64,000 bases of DNA from Faecalibacterium sp. I4-1-79 (GCF_023347235.1 NZ_CP094467.1:682001-746000); one strand, 5' to 3'. Shown: positions 24,185-32,822, counted from the stretch's first letter. Translations and numbers: made by a program. The notes: generated by a model from the sequence alone, not told the origin.

Positions 24185-25619
24185 CAAAAACAAATATCCA
24201 TGCTTATTTTGAGTGTTTGGAGTCCATTACAGCTTTCACTCTAGCATAATAGATTCGCAAGAACTTGTTGGCTGAAGCCATCATGTAAACTTTGTAGGGT
24301 TTTCCCTCAGAGCGCTTTTTGTTCATGAATTGAAAAACCGGCTCATCCTGAGGTTGTGTCTTCAAGATGACAGTCATAATCAGAAAGAGCGTCCTACGTA
24401 GAACAGCCGAACCCACTTTACTAATTCCGCTATCGTTGCCCACAATCTTGCCAGAATCATTTGGCTGCGGTTCAATTCCTGCAAATGCAATGAGTGATTT
24501 CTTGGATGAGAAACGACGGACATCTCCGATCTCAGCCATCAGTTGAGGACCGAGAGAAGGGCCGACGCCGTACATTTCCATCACAGTATCAAATTCCGGA
24601 AGCTGTTGAGAAAGGCGAAGCATCTCCTGCTGGAATGCAGCCACGGACTGAGATACGGCTTTCAGCTGAGCGACCTGTTGCTGAATAAGGAGTTTTGAGG
24701 TTGGGGATTTTGGAAGAGAAGCAGCATTGACTGCACAGGCATAGATCGTATCCGATTTTGAGCGAGTGAAATTATATCCGTGCTTCTGACACCACTTTAA
24801 ATACTTTTTAGCAAAGGCATCAGAGGAAAGGCTTGAAACACACTCACTGTGCCAGAAGTCTCCAATGAAATCGACCCATTTTTCGCACCCGTTGCTCTTT
24901 GCGGGGCTTGAAAATAGCTTGTTTGCATCTGGAAAGGTCAGGTCAAGAGATGAGATCAGATTATTCTTCAGCATAGTACGAACTGCCACGGCTTGCTGGT
25001 ACTGACGATAACAATTCTTCAAAGCCAGCCGGGTATCATCTTCGGGAAGATACTGTCGTAGCCGTGTCCACTTGTCGAGCGTATAGTTGGCGATTTTAAC
25101 AGCGTCTTTTCTATCCGTTTTGACACGTCTTAAACTGTTGTTGTCATAGTCATGAATCAGAACAGGATTGACTACGGAAACGAATAAGCCCGCATCGTGT
25201 AAAACGAAAGCAACTGGTTTGTGGTAATTCCCGGTGGCTTCCATGACGACACGGGTCTCTCCGTCCAAAGCTTTGAGCTTCCCAGCCAGATCGTTCAGGC
25301 TTTGGGCGGTGTGTAAAACTTCAAAGGGTTCGAGTACTACTTCTCCAAAGGGGCGCATGACGCAAACCATGCTCTTTCCTTTGGAAACGTCAATGCCTAC
25401 AGCGTTCATAACGGTTCCTCCATTACTTTGTATTTGCAACCGGAATCCATCTTTTACTCGTTGCCGATTCAATCTATTGGGTGACACGAACGCTCCGCTT
25501 GGCGGGTGGCTCAACCTGCTTAAAACGAATGCTACAACAAGAGAGATGGTCAACTGTCTTTAGAACGGGCGTAGAAGCCCAGAGAATGATGCGTTAGCCG
25601 ATTACTCTCTTATTGTAGC
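24185..25619 (-). mobile_element. IS110-family insertion sequence 1
   Basis: Element of about 1.43 kb, boundaries approximate. It comprises the transposase gene at 24204-25409 and a 210-bp non-coding end upstream of it. In that end, read on the minus strand, GCTACAATAAGAGAG near the tip pairs with CTCTCTTGTTGTAGC about 100 nt later, giving a 15-bp stem with one G-U pair. There are no long terminal inverted repeats, as expected for IS110. It interrupts repA together with the adjacent structured repeat. Confidence 0.8.
24204..25409 (-). CDS. IS110-family transposase
   Basis: A 401-residue DEDD recombinase. The N-terminal RuvC-like catalytic domain is visible as AVGIDVSKGKS (first Asp), VMEATGNYHKP (Glu) and KTDRKDA (the last Asp pair). 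The C-terminal Tnp_20 domain contains MYGVGPSLGPQLMAEIGD and AFAGIEPQPNDSGK, with the nucleophilic Ser. The start at 25409 is chosen because GGAGGAACCGTT directly precedes this ATG and the family starts MNAVGIDV; the open frame extends a further 48 codons into the non-coding end, which is not expected to be translated. Intact, so potentially active. Confidence 0.92.
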   Translation of the reverse strand: MNAVGIDVSKGKSMVCVMRPFGEVVLEPFEVLHTAQSLNDLAGKLKALDGETRVVMEATGNYHKPVAFVLHDAGLFVSVVNPVLIHDYDNNSLRRVKTDRKDAVKIANYTLDKWTRLRQYLPEDDTRLALKNCYRQYQQAVAVRTMLKNNLISSLDLTFPDANKLFSSPAKSNGCEKWVDFIGDFWHSECVSSLSSDAFAKKYLKWCQKHGYNFTRSKSDTIYACAVNAASLPKSPTSKLLIQQQVAQLKAVSQSVAAFQQEMLRLSQQLPEFDTVMEMYGVGPSLGPQLMAEIGDVRRFSSKKSLIAFAGIEPQPNDSGKIVGNDSGISKVGSAVLRRTLFLIMTVILKTQPQDEPVFQFMNKKRSEGKPYKVYMMASANKFLRIYYARVKAVMDSKHSK

Positions 25620-25667
25620 TTAGGTACGAGTTGGAATGGAATATGGCTGGCTGCCATATCCGGTTCC

Positions 25668-26105
25668 ATGTTTATTGTAATAGAGAATGATACTGAAATG
25701 AGTGAGACTGATCCATTCAATTCTGAAGAAGCGGATGGGATGAGCAAACGCACCCAACTGGAAGAATATTTTTCTCAGTCTTTGGAGATAGACCTTTTGC
25801 TCCGGCTCTGCCCGGATGACAAGGACATTATCTACCAGATCGTAGACTTGCTGGTGGACACCTGCGCTACCAACCGTAAGCTGCTGCACATTGCTGGGGA
25901 CGATAAGCCCGCCGAGGTGGTATGCAGTCGGTTTATGAAGTTGAACGCCGACCACATCCGCTTTGTGCTGAAGTGCTTTGCAGAGAACAGCAGCCCGATC
26001 CGTAACATGAAACAATATCTGCTCGCTTCTCTGTACAACGCGCCCACCACCATGCAGCTTTCCTACCAGAACCAAACCAACCACGACTTAGCGAATCGGA
26101 GGTGA
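25668..26105 (+). pseudogene. repA: Replication initiator RepA, C-terminal part (DUF6017; split gene)
   Basis: A 145-residue frame. From about residue 30 it is the DUF6017 domain found at the C-terminus of RepA-type initiators: LEIDLLLRLCPDDKDIIYQI, VDLLVDTCATNRKLLHIAGD, FMKLNADHIRFVLKCF and IRNMKQYLLASLYNAPTT. The segment ENDTEMSETDPFNS at its start is the usual linker. It continues the N-terminal part at 23498-23989. There is no convincing ribosome binding site before the ATG at 25668, which suggests that it is an orphaned half. It overlaps parA by one base, preserving the ancestral repA-parA coupling. Confidence 0.82.
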
Positions 26106-26941
26106 TGAAAATTTCAAAGAAAGCAACCACGATAGCCATCGTCAACCAGAAAGGCGGCACCGGCAAGACCACCACCTGTGAAAATCTGGGCATCGGGCTG
26201 GCGATGGAGGGCAAAAAAGTTCTGCTGGTGGACACTGACCCGCAGGGCAGTCTTACCATCAGCATGGGCTGGCAGCAGCCGGACGAGCTGCCTGCCACAT
26301 TGTCTACTCTGATGCAGAAAGCCATGAACGACCAGCCTATCCAACCCGGTGAGGGCATCCTGCACCATGCAGAGGGCGTAGACCTCATCCCTGCCAACAT
26401 CGAATTGGCAGGATTGGAGGTGGCTCTGGTAAACAGCATGAACCGGGAAAAGATGCTCAAACAGGTGTTGGACGGAGCAAAACGGGAGTACGATTATATC
26501 CTGCTGGACTGTACTCCCTCCCTTGGTATGCTCACCATCAATGCACTGGCGGCGGCAGACACTGCTTTGATACCCGTACAGGCTCAATATCTTTCTGCCA
26601 AAGGTCTGGAGCAGCTTTTGCAGACAATCTGTAAGGTACACCGGCAGAAAATCAATCCGAAGCTGAAAATCGAGGGCATCCTGCTCACCATGACGGACAG
26701 CCGCACCAACTATGGAAAGCAGATCGACACTTTGATTCGTCAGGCATACGGTAGTAAAATCAAGGTGTTCGACCAGACCATTCCCCGGTCTGTTCGTGCT
26801 GCTGAAACCAGTGCCGCCGGCAAGAGCATTTTCCAGTATGACCCCAAGAGCAAGGTGGCAGAAGCCTATCAATCTCTTGCGAAGGAGGTGTTGGTGGATG
26901 CCGAAAAGCGGCTTAAACGTAGCACTGAAAGGTCTCGATGA
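26105..26941 (+). CDS. parA: ParA-family partition ATPase
   Basis: A 278-residue deviant Walker-A ATPase. IAIVNQKGGTGKTTTCENLG holds the KGGTGKTT nucleotide-binding loop, LLVDTDPQGSLT is the A' motif and YDYILLDCTPSLGMLTINAL is Walker B. It partitions the circular form of the element, with ParB bound at a centromere site. The start at 26105 overlaps the repA stop and uses the GGAGGTG site. The end overlaps parB by 44 bp. Later residues (IPRSVRAAETSAAGKSIFQY) match Soj-type proteins of conjugative elements. No parS-like repeat was identified by eye. Confidence 0.93.
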   Translation: MKISKKATTIAIVNQKGGTGKTTTCENLGIGLAMEGKKVLLVDTDPQGSLTISMGWQQPDELPATLSTLMQKAMNDQPIQPGEGILHHAEGVDLIPANIELAGLEVALVNSMNREKMLKQVLDGAKREYDYILLDCTPSLGMLTINALAAADTALIPVQAQYLSAKGLEQLLQTICKVHRQKINPKLKIEGILLTMTDSRTNYGKQIDTLIRQAYGSKIKVFDQTIPRSVRAAETSAAGKSIFQYDPKSKVAEAYQSLAKEVLVDAEKRLKRSTERSR

Positions 26942-27842
26942 TATTTTTTCGACCGAAGAGTCCCGGCAGGAAGAACAGCGGGAGCAGGTACAACAGATTC
27001 CCGTCAGCGAACTTTTCCCGTTCAAAAACCACCCGTTCAAAGTTCTGGACGATGATTCCATGACCCGGACGGTGGAAAGCATTTCGCAGTTCGGTGTGCT
27101 TGCGCCGCTGATTGCCCGCCCCAGACCAGAGGGCGGCTATGAGATCATCTCCGGGCATCGTCGGAAACACGCCGCAGAGCTTGCAAATCTGGACACCGTG
27201 CCTGTCATTGTGCGAAATATGGAGGATGATGCCGCCACGATATTGATGGTCGATTCCAATTTGCAGAGAGAACACATCCTGCCCAGCGAGCGGGCATTTG
27301 CGTACAAGATGAAGCTGGATGCAATAAAAAATCAAGGTGCTAGGTCAGATTTAACTTCGTCCCAAGTTGGGACGAAGTTGAGAGCCGATGAAAAAGTAGC
27401 AAAAGATTCAGGCGAAAGTCGCAATCAAGTCCAGCGTTTTGTGCGTCTGACGAACCTTGTCCCTGAATTGCTCGACATGGTGGACGAGAAAAAAATCTCT
27501 TTTAACCCTGCGGTAGAACTGTCCTATCTGGACGAAAAACAGCAACAGGATTTTTTAGAAGCAATGGATGCTTCCCAGAACGCACCATCTCTTTCACAAG
27601 CCATTCGGATAAAAAAGCTGGCGCAGCAGGGTGAGTTTGACTATGATGCAGTCTACAACATTATGAATGAGGAAAAGAAAAGCGAACTGGACACCGTGAC
27701 CATCAAAAACGAAACCCTGCGGAAATACTTTCCACGCAATTACACGCCCCGGCAGATGGAAAGTATCATCATCAAGCTGCTCGACCAGTGGCAACTAAAA
27801 AAGCAACAGGCAAAACAGAAGAAGCAGGAAGAAGCGCGCTGA
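26898..27842 (+). CDS. parB: ParB/RepB-family partition protein
   Basis: A 314-residue CTPase-type DNA-binding protein. The N-terminal nuclease-like domain has VQQIPVSELFPFKNHPFKVL, GVLAPLIARPRPEGGYEIIS and GHRRKHAAELANLDTVPVIV; the CTP-binding GHRR is followed by NLQREHILPSERAFAYKM. The helix-turn-helix region lies around ESRNQVQRFVRLTNLVPELL. It starts within parA at a strong GAAGGAGG site, so the pair is translated together. A Lys/Gln-rich C-terminal tail ends the protein. A terminator follows at 27857. Confidence 0.93.
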   Translation: MPKSGLNVALKGLDDIFSTEESRQEEQREQVQQIPVSELFPFKNHPFKVLDDDSMTRTVESISQFGVLAPLIARPRPEGGYEIISGHRRKHAAELANLDTVPVIVRNMEDDAATILMVDSNLQREHILPSERAFAYKMKLDAIKNQGARSDLTSSQVGTKLRADEKVAKDSGESRNQVQRFVRLTNLVPELLDMVDEKKISFNPAVELSYLDEKQQQDFLEAMDASQNAPSLSQAIRIKKLAQQGEFDYDAVYNIMNEEKKSELDTVTIKNETLRKYFPRNYTPRQMESIIIKLLDQWQLKKQQAKQKKQEEAR

Positions 27843-27856
27843 TCGCAGACTGAACC

Positions 27857-27885
27857 AAAAGACCCAGTTCCGGGTCTTTTATTTT
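27857..27885 (+). terminator. Rho-independent terminator after parB
   Basis: AAAAGACCC (27857-27865) and GGGTCTTTT (27872-27880) form a perfect 9-bp stem followed by ATTTTG. It separates the replication/partition genes from the following small genes. Confidence 0.8.
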
Positions 27886-27909
27886 GCAAAAATTTTGGAG
27901 GAAACGTCT

Positions 27910-28332
27910 ATGAACTTTACTACCACTCACATCCGTTCCGAGAAAGTCACCATTAATACTCGCATCTACACGATTCTGAACGGCAGAAAAAAGCCTGGTG
28001 AAGTCTATCTCGCAGCCATTGCCCCGGATATGGAGCTGACCGTCATCACGCTGGATGAGGCTCCCGGCATCCTGCCCTGCTTTGAGGAGGATAATGCTTG
28101 CCTGAACCTCCCTGATACCTCACTGCTGCTCTGCTACAATCCGGCGCAAGTGCTGAAGATAGGCGGCAAGCACTATCTGACCGGCCCGGTGATTCTGGTC
28201 CGCACCAACATGGACGGCGAGGTCATCTCGCTGACCATTGATGAGGTCTACCTGTTCCAGAAGTATCTGGCAAGCCACAGCATCACCCTGATGGCAGACG
28301 ACCAGAAGTTGCCCTGCATCTGCATCGACTGA
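27910..28332 (+). CDS. Hypothetical conjugative-element protein
   Basis: A 140-residue beta-rich soluble protein: KVTINTRIYTILNGRKKPGE, LYLAAIAPDMELTVITLDEA-like strands, and a C-terminal KYLASHSITLMADDQKLPCI. I know this as a recurrent gene next to the DUF3789 and DUF3846 genes in these elements, but no function is established. AATTTTGGAGG precedes the ATG. It lies directly after the parB terminator and is the first gene of a short group of accessory genes preceding pcfB. Confidence 0.6.
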   Translation: MNFTTTHIRSEKVTINTRIYTILNGRKKPGEVYLAAIAPDMELTVITLDEAPGILPCFEEDNACLNLPDTSLLLCYNPAQVLKIGGKHYLTGPVILVRTNMDGEVISLTIDEVYLFQKYLASHSITLMADDQKLPCICID

Positions 28333-28340
28333 GGTGTGCC

Positions 28341-28472
28341 ATGCTGAACTTTTTTATCGGATTCGCATTTTTTGAAGCGGGTGCTATTTTCGGATTCTTC
28401 GTGGCGGCTCTGATGCAGGCGGCACGGAGCGGTGAGATCAGACTGAACGGAAAGGAGGATTCGCATGGCTGA
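28341..28472 (+). CDS. Small membrane protein (DUF3789-like)
   Basis: A 43-residue protein with one membrane segment (FFIGFAFFEAGAIFGFFVAA) and a short charged tail (ARSGEIRLNGKEDSHG). Small single-span proteins of this kind (DUF3789) occur at this position in Tn1549-like elements. GAGGTGTGCC precedes its ATG, and its end overlaps the next start by eight bases. Its conserved position and coupling make it a credible gene despite its size. Confidence 0.6.
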   Translation: MLNFFIGFAFFEAGAIFGFFVAALMQAARSGEIRLNGKEDSHG

Positions 28473-28896
28473 AAACACCTTGTCGGTGCTGAAAATTGCG
28501 CCGGGACAGTATCCACAGCAGGTCGAGATCGATAACGACCTGAAGGCTTTGCAGCAGGCGGTGGGCGGTTCCATCGGCGCAAGCTATCCCTTTGCCGACC
28601 CGGTTGCCATCGTTTATAACGATGACGGCAAGCTCATGGGACTGCCCCTGAACCGTGCCCTTCGGGATGAAAACGGAGAAATGTACGATGCCGTTGCCGG
28701 AACCTTTCTGGTTGTGGGGCTGGGCGAGGAGGATTTTGCATCCCTGACCCCGGAACTGGCGCAGAAGTATGAGCAGCTTTTTCATCAGCCGGAAGCCTTT
28801 CTGAAGCTGGGCAACCGTCTGCTGGTGCTGCCGGTGCCTGATGAACCTCCCACAGAAAAGCCCCGCACCAAGCCCCCGGCAGAGCATGAACGCTAA
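28465..28896 (+). CDS. DUF3846 domain protein
   Basis: A 143-residue protein with the DUF3846 pattern: LKIAPGQYPQQVEIDNDLKA, LQQAVGGSIGASYPFADPVA, IVYNDDGKLMGLPLNRAL and DAVAGTFLVVGLGEEDF. The family is common in integrative and conjugative elements and its molecular role is unknown. The C-terminal 20 residues are Pro/Lys-rich. AAGGAGG precedes the ATG. Immediately downstream (from 28923) begins the second copy of the structured repeat and then IS110-family element 2. Confidence 0.8.
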   Translation: MAENTLSVLKIAPGQYPQQVEIDNDLKALQQAVGGSIGASYPFADPVAIVYNDDGKLMGLPLNRALRDENGEMYDAVAGTFLVVGLGEEDFASLTPELAQKYEQLFHQPEAFLKLGNRLLVLPVPDEPPTEKPRTKPPAEHER

Positions 28897-28922
28897 AAGC
28901 ATCCTGCTGCACGGGAGACTAA

Positions 28923-29150
28923 CTATTAAAAGTCAAGCCCCAAAATGAAAAAATCCGCCAACCGACCGCTGCCCCTGACAAACAGCATTCAAATGCTGGT
29001 CTTGGAACAGCGAGGGCGACGGAGAGAACAGCAAAGCAAGCCCGGCCAACCCTCGCAGAAACAGAATAGCATTTGAATGCTTCGGTTCGTCAAGGGTTCG
29101 CTGCGCCAGCTAAGTTTCTGTTGGAATTAGCTCAGGCTCAGGAGAAAATC
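28923..29150. repeat. Structured repeat, copy 2 (next to IS110-family element 2)
   Basis: Second copy of the unit at 23951-24183. The inverted pair is AGCATTCAAATGCT (28984-28997) and AGCATTTGAATGCT (29068-29081), exact reverse complements, again with a GCGAGGG/CCCTCGC inner pair. It ends AGCTCAGGCTCAGGAGAAAAT, at the point where the second insertion sequence starts. Confidence 0.85.
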
Positions 29151-30324
29151 ATGCAGCTGTAAGATATGTTTTTCCAGACTTCTGCAAAGCGTAGATCAGC
29201 CGCACGAGTTTCTTCATGGCATGGGACAGGGCAACATTGTAGTGTTTTCCTTCGGCACGTTTTTTGGCAAGGTATTCAGCAAAGACAGGATTCCAGTAGC
29301 AGACGTACTTGGTTGCGTTGTAAAGGGCATGTCGCAGGTAGCGGGAGCCATGTTTTTCCATGTGAGCATAGCAGTTCGTGAGTTTTCCGGACTGGTATGT
29401 AGATGGAGAGCAGCCAGCGTAAGCAAGAATTTTGTCAGGAGAACTGAAATTGGAGAAATCCCCGATTTCTGCAAGGATCACAGCAGCGGAGTTTACTCCC
29501 ATACCGGGAATCGAGAGAATTGGTGGATTGAGCTCATCTATGATTTTCTGAATAGAATCTTCAATTTCGTCGATCTCGGAGGCAAGTTCTTGAATGAGTT
29601 TAATGGTATGCTTCAATTCCAAAGATTTGGCAGGCATGACAGAGCCAATAGAAGCTCTGGCTGCCTCTCGAATCTGGATGGCTTTCTCTTTTCCGTAGCG
29701 TCCTTTGGACGCTGTTGTAAGAAGGTTTGTCAGCTTGGTAAGATGGACTTCTGAAATTTGCTTTGCACCGGGATATTCGCTGAGAAGTGCGTAGATTGAA
29801 GTGCCATGGATAGACGAAACAAGCCCTTCCAATTCGGGAAACAGAATCGTAGCCAATCTGGACACCGATTGCTTTAGTTTAGCGCATTCCTGAACTTTAT
29901 CAAATCGGTATCTTGTTAGTGACTTTAGCTCTTCGTTATGGTATGCTATATCCGTGTAGGACTTGAGGTCTACATCGGACAATAGCATAGTTGCAATCGT
30001 TCTTGCATCCACACGATCGGTTTTGGTTTTGCGAAGGCTGAGACTTTTTCGGTACAGGTTGGTGTGCAAAGGGTTAATGACATAAGTTGGCAGACCGTTG
30101 TCAAGAAGGAACCCAAGAATATTGTAGCTGTAATGTCCGGTAGCCTCAAGTCCTACTTTTATTTTGTCTGACTTTTTGGTGCAGTTTCGAATCGTTTGAA
30201 GCAGCTGCTTAAATCCATCCATGTTGTTGGGGATGGTAAAGCAGTCAGCACGAACCATTCCGTCTGAATCAAGAATACAGCAGTCATGCTTATCCTTGGC
30301 AACATCAATTCCAACACAAACCAT
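29149..30324 (-). CDS. IS110-family transposase (second, divergent)
   Basis: A 391-residue DEDD recombinase only distantly related to the one at 24204. Catalytic residues lie in CVGIDVAKDKHDCC (Asp), GLEATGHYSYN (Glu) and KTDRVDARTIA (Asp pair); the C-terminal Tnp_20 domain contains SIPGMGVNSAAVILAEIGD and AYAGCSPSTYQSGK. The start at 30324 follows GGAGGTATCAAA. The stop codon lies in the last bases of the adjoining structured repeat, so the coding region reaches the tip of the element on that side. No damage is seen. Confidence 0.92.
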   Translation of the reverse strand: MVCVGIDVAKDKHDCCILDSDGMVRADCFTIPNNMDGFKQLLQTIRNCTKKSDKIKVGLEATGHYSYNILGFLLDNGLPTYVINPLHTNLYRKSLSLRKTKTDRVDARTIATMLLSDVDLKSYTDIAYHNEELKSLTRYRFDKVQECAKLKQSVSRLATILFPELEGLVSSIHGTSIYALLSEYPGAKQISEVHLTKLTNLLTTASKGRYGKEKAIQIREAARASIGSVMPAKSLELKHTIKLIQELASEIDEIEDSIQKIIDELNPPILSIPGMGVNSAAVILAEIGDFSNFSSPDKILAYAGCSPSTYQSGKLTNCYAHMEKHGSRYLRHALYNATKYVCYWNPVFAEYLAKKRAEGKHYNVALSHAMKKLVRLIYALQKSGKTYLTAA

Positions 30325-30526
30325 TTTGATACCTCCGGTATATTTATTTCGATGCTGTTCAGGACCACAGACTTCTTTGCTCTTGTAACCTCGTTCTAAA
30401 TAAACCGTCTGGCGGTATCTAACTGATTAACATTTCAACAAAGAAGCTGTGGTTGGAGCCTCCCGAAAACCGTCTTTGCGGTAGGTGATGTTCCACCAAT
30501 CCACAGCATCCTGAACTTATTGTAGC
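29150..30526 (-). mobile_element. IS110-family insertion sequence 2
   Basis: Element of about 1.38 kb, boundaries approximate, with the transposase at 29149-30324 and a non-coding end of about 200 bp upstream of it (30325-30526). On the minus strand this end starts GCTACAATAAG, the same 11 bases as element 1. GTTCAGG near its tip is complementary to CCTGAAC near the start codon, which would enclose the whole non-coding segment. It sits between the DUF3846 gene and pcfB without breaking a gene. Confidence 0.78.
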
Positions 30527-30576
30527 ATTCCGCTGGAGAGCGGTCTATAAATACTACTATTTTATTATACGAGGTG

Positions 30577-31041
30577 ATGGCAGTGCAGGAAGAAATTGAA
30601 CAGAAGTCATTCAACATTATGATCTCCACCACAAAGCTGTCCGCCCGGACCGTTCTGCGGGCGGTAAAGGCAGCTTTTCGGCTGTACCAGTCCAAAGCAT
30701 CCCAAGGCAAGCAGAGCGTCCGCACCCTGTTGCGGCAAAACCGGGGCGTGTCCAGCGTGGAGATCAGCAAGACCGGCATCCGTGGTCTGGAACGCTATGC
30801 CAAAAAGTACGGCATCGACTACGCCATCCGCAAGGACAGCTCTGAGGTGCCGCCCCGGTATCTGGTCTTTTTCAAAGCCCCGGACGCAGAAGCCTTCCAT
30901 TCGGCGTTCAAAGAGTATTCGGCATCTCTGCTGAACAAAGACAAATGCCCCTCGGTGCTGGCACGATTGCAGGAACTGGTGCAGGCGGCGGCAGAACTCC
31001 CCGGCAAAGTCCGGCATAAGGAACAGGAGCGTGGACTGTGA
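30577..31041 (+). CDS. pcfB: PcfB-family conjugation accessory protein
   Basis: A 154-residue protein of the PcfB family, the usual partner encoded just upstream of the VirD4-type coupling protein in Gram-positive conjugative elements. Characteristic parts are KSFNIMISTTKLSARTVLRA near the N-terminus and GLERYAKKYGIDYAIRKDSS followed by YLVFFKAPDAEAFHSAFKEY in the middle. The start may be ATG 30577 or GTG 30583; the GAGG at 30571-30574 suits the latter better. The stop overlaps the coupling-protein start by four bases. It probably helps bring the relaxosome to the coupling protein. Confidence 0.87.
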   Translation: MAVQEEIEQKSFNIMISTTKLSARTVLRAVKAAFRLYQSKASQGKQSVRTLLRQNRGVSSVEISKTGIRGLERYAKKYGIDYAIRKDSSEVPPRYLVFFKAPDAEAFHSAFKEYSASLLNKDKCPSVLARLQELVQAAAELPGKVRHKEQERGL

Positions 31042-32804
31042 CCACGAAAAAGCTGACAAAGCTGCTGGCGCTATATCTGCCCTATATCCTGTTGGGGCTG
31101 GTGGCAACAAACTTCGGTGAAGCATGGCGGCTTGCCGAGGGCAAGGAACTGGGCGATAAGATCATGTCCATGATGGGCACCGTTCCGCTGGCATTTGCAA
31201 ACCCGCTGCCTAGCCTGCATCCGCTTGATATTCTGGTGGGCTTGTGCTGCGGCGCAGGGCTGCGACTGGCGGTCTATCTGCGTGGCAAAAATGCCAAGAA
31301 GTACCGCCACGGCGTGGAGTACGGCTCTGCCCGGTGGGGCACCGCCAAGGATATTGAGCCGTTCATGGCACCCAAGTTTGCCGATAACATCATCCTGACC
31401 AAAACAGAACGGCTGATGATGAGCAACCGCCCGCCTGACCCCAAGAACGCTCGGAACAAAAACGTGTTGGTGGTGGGCGGCTCCGGCAGCGGCAAAACCC
31501 GGTTCTGGCTCAAGCCCAACCTTTTACAATGTCACAGTTCCTATGTGGTCACTGACCCGAAAGGTAGTATCGTGGTCGAGTGCGGGAACGCACTTCTGAA
31601 AAACGGCTACAAGGTCAGGATTCTGAACACCATCAACTTCAAAAAGTCCATGCATTATAACCCCTTTGCCTATGTTCACAGCGAAAAGGACATTCTGAAA
31701 CTGGTCACGACCCTGATGACCAACACCAAGGGTGAAGGCAGCGGCGGGGACCCATTTTGGGAGAAAAGCGAGCGGCTTTTGCTGACCGCTCTGATCGCCT
31801 ATCTGCATTATGAAGCCCCGGTGGAGGAGCAAAATTTCGCCACCCTGCTGGAAATGCTTAACACCATGCAGGTGCTAGAGGACGACGAGGAATACCAGAA
31901 TCCGGTGGATCTGCTGTTTGAAGAACTCGCAAAAAAGAAGCCCAACAGCTTTGCCGGGCGGCAGTACAAACTTTATAAGCTGGCTGCCGGAAAGACCGCA
32001 AAATCCATCCTGATCTCCTGCGGCGCAAGGCTCGCCCCCTTCGACATTCAGGAACTGCGTGACCTCACCATGTATGATGAGCTGCAACTGGACACGCTGG
32101 GCGATAAGAAGACGGCGCTGTTCCTCATCATGTCGGACACGGATTCCACCTTCAACTTTCTGATTTCAATGGTCTACACCCAGCTTTTCAATCTGCTGTG
32201 CGATAAAGCAGACGATGTGTACGGCGGCAAACTGCCCATCCATGTGCGCTGCCTGATCGACGAGTGCGCCAACATCGGGCAGATTCCCAATCTGGAAAAG
32301 CTGGTGGCCACCATCCGCAGCCGTGAGATCTCCGCCTGCCTTGTTTTGCAGGCGAGAAGCCAGTTGAAAGCCATCTACAAGGACAATGCGGATACCATCG
32401 TAGGCAACATGGACAGCCAGATATTTCTGGGCGGCTCCGAACCCACCACCCTGAAAGACCTGTCTGAAATGCTGGGCAAGGAAACCATCGACGCATTCAA
32501 CACCTCGGACACCCGTGGCAACAGCCCCAGTTACGGCACTACGTTCCAAAAGATGGGGCACGAATTATTGAGCCGGGACGAGCTGGCGGTGCTGGACGGC
32601 GGCAAGTGCATTTTGCAGTTGCGTGGTGTTAGACCTTTTCTTTCTGACAAATACGACCTGACCCAGCACCCTAACTATAAGCTGACCTCCGACTACGACC
32701 CAAAAAACACCTTCGATATTGAAAAATATCTGAACCGAAAAGAAAAAATCCACCCCGCTGATGAGTTCATCGTGGTGGACGCTGATTCGCTCCCGCCTGC
32801 CTGA
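31038..32804 (+). CDS. VirD4-like type IV coupling protein (conjugation ATPase)
   Basis: A 588-residue TraG/VirD4-family ATPase that couples the relaxase-DNA complex to the transfer channel. Two membrane segments lie in the first 80 residues. The Walker A loop GGSGSGKT is at residues 147-154 and Walker B is near HVRCLIDECANIGQIPNLEK, residues about 400-420. The motif TIRSREISACLVLQARSQLK follows. It starts with GTG at 31038, overlapping the pcfB stop. A terminator hairpin begins inside its last codons. Confidence 0.95.
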   Translation: MTTKKLTKLLALYLPYILLGLVATNFGEAWRLAEGKELGDKIMSMMGTVPLAFANPLPSLHPLDILVGLCCGAGLRLAVYLRGKNAKKYRHGVEYGSARWGTAKDIEPFMAPKFADNIILTKTERLMMSNRPPDPKNARNKNVLVVGGSGSGKTRFWLKPNLLQCHSSYVVTDPKGSIVVECGNALLKNGYKVRILNTINFKKSMHYNPFAYVHSEKDILKLVTTLMTNTKGEGSGGDPFWEKSERLLLTALIAYLHYEAPVEEQNFATLLEMLNTMQVLEDDEEYQNPVDLLFEELAKKKPNSFAGRQYKLYKLAAGKTAKSILISCGARLAPFDIQELRDLTMYDELQLDTLGDKKTALFLIMSDTDSTFNFLISMVYTQLFNLLCDKADDVYGGKLPIHVRCLIDECANIGQIPNLEKLVATIRSREISACLVLQARSQLKAIYKDNADTIVGNMDSQIFLGGSEPTTLKDLSEMLGKETIDAFNTSDTRGNSPSYGTTFQKMGHELLSRDELAVLDGGKCILQLRGVRPFLSDKYDLTQHPNYKLTSDYDPKNTFDIEKYLNRKEKIHPADEFIVVDADSLPPA

Positions 32805-32822
32805 CTCGGTAGGCGGTTTTAA
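32793..32822 (+). terminator. Terminator overlapping the end of the coupling-protein gene
   Basis: CCGCCTGCC (32793-32801) pairs with GGTAGGCGG (32808-32816) and is followed by TTTTAATTT. The stem includes the last sense codons, so transcription would end right at the stop codon. Confidence 0.7.
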
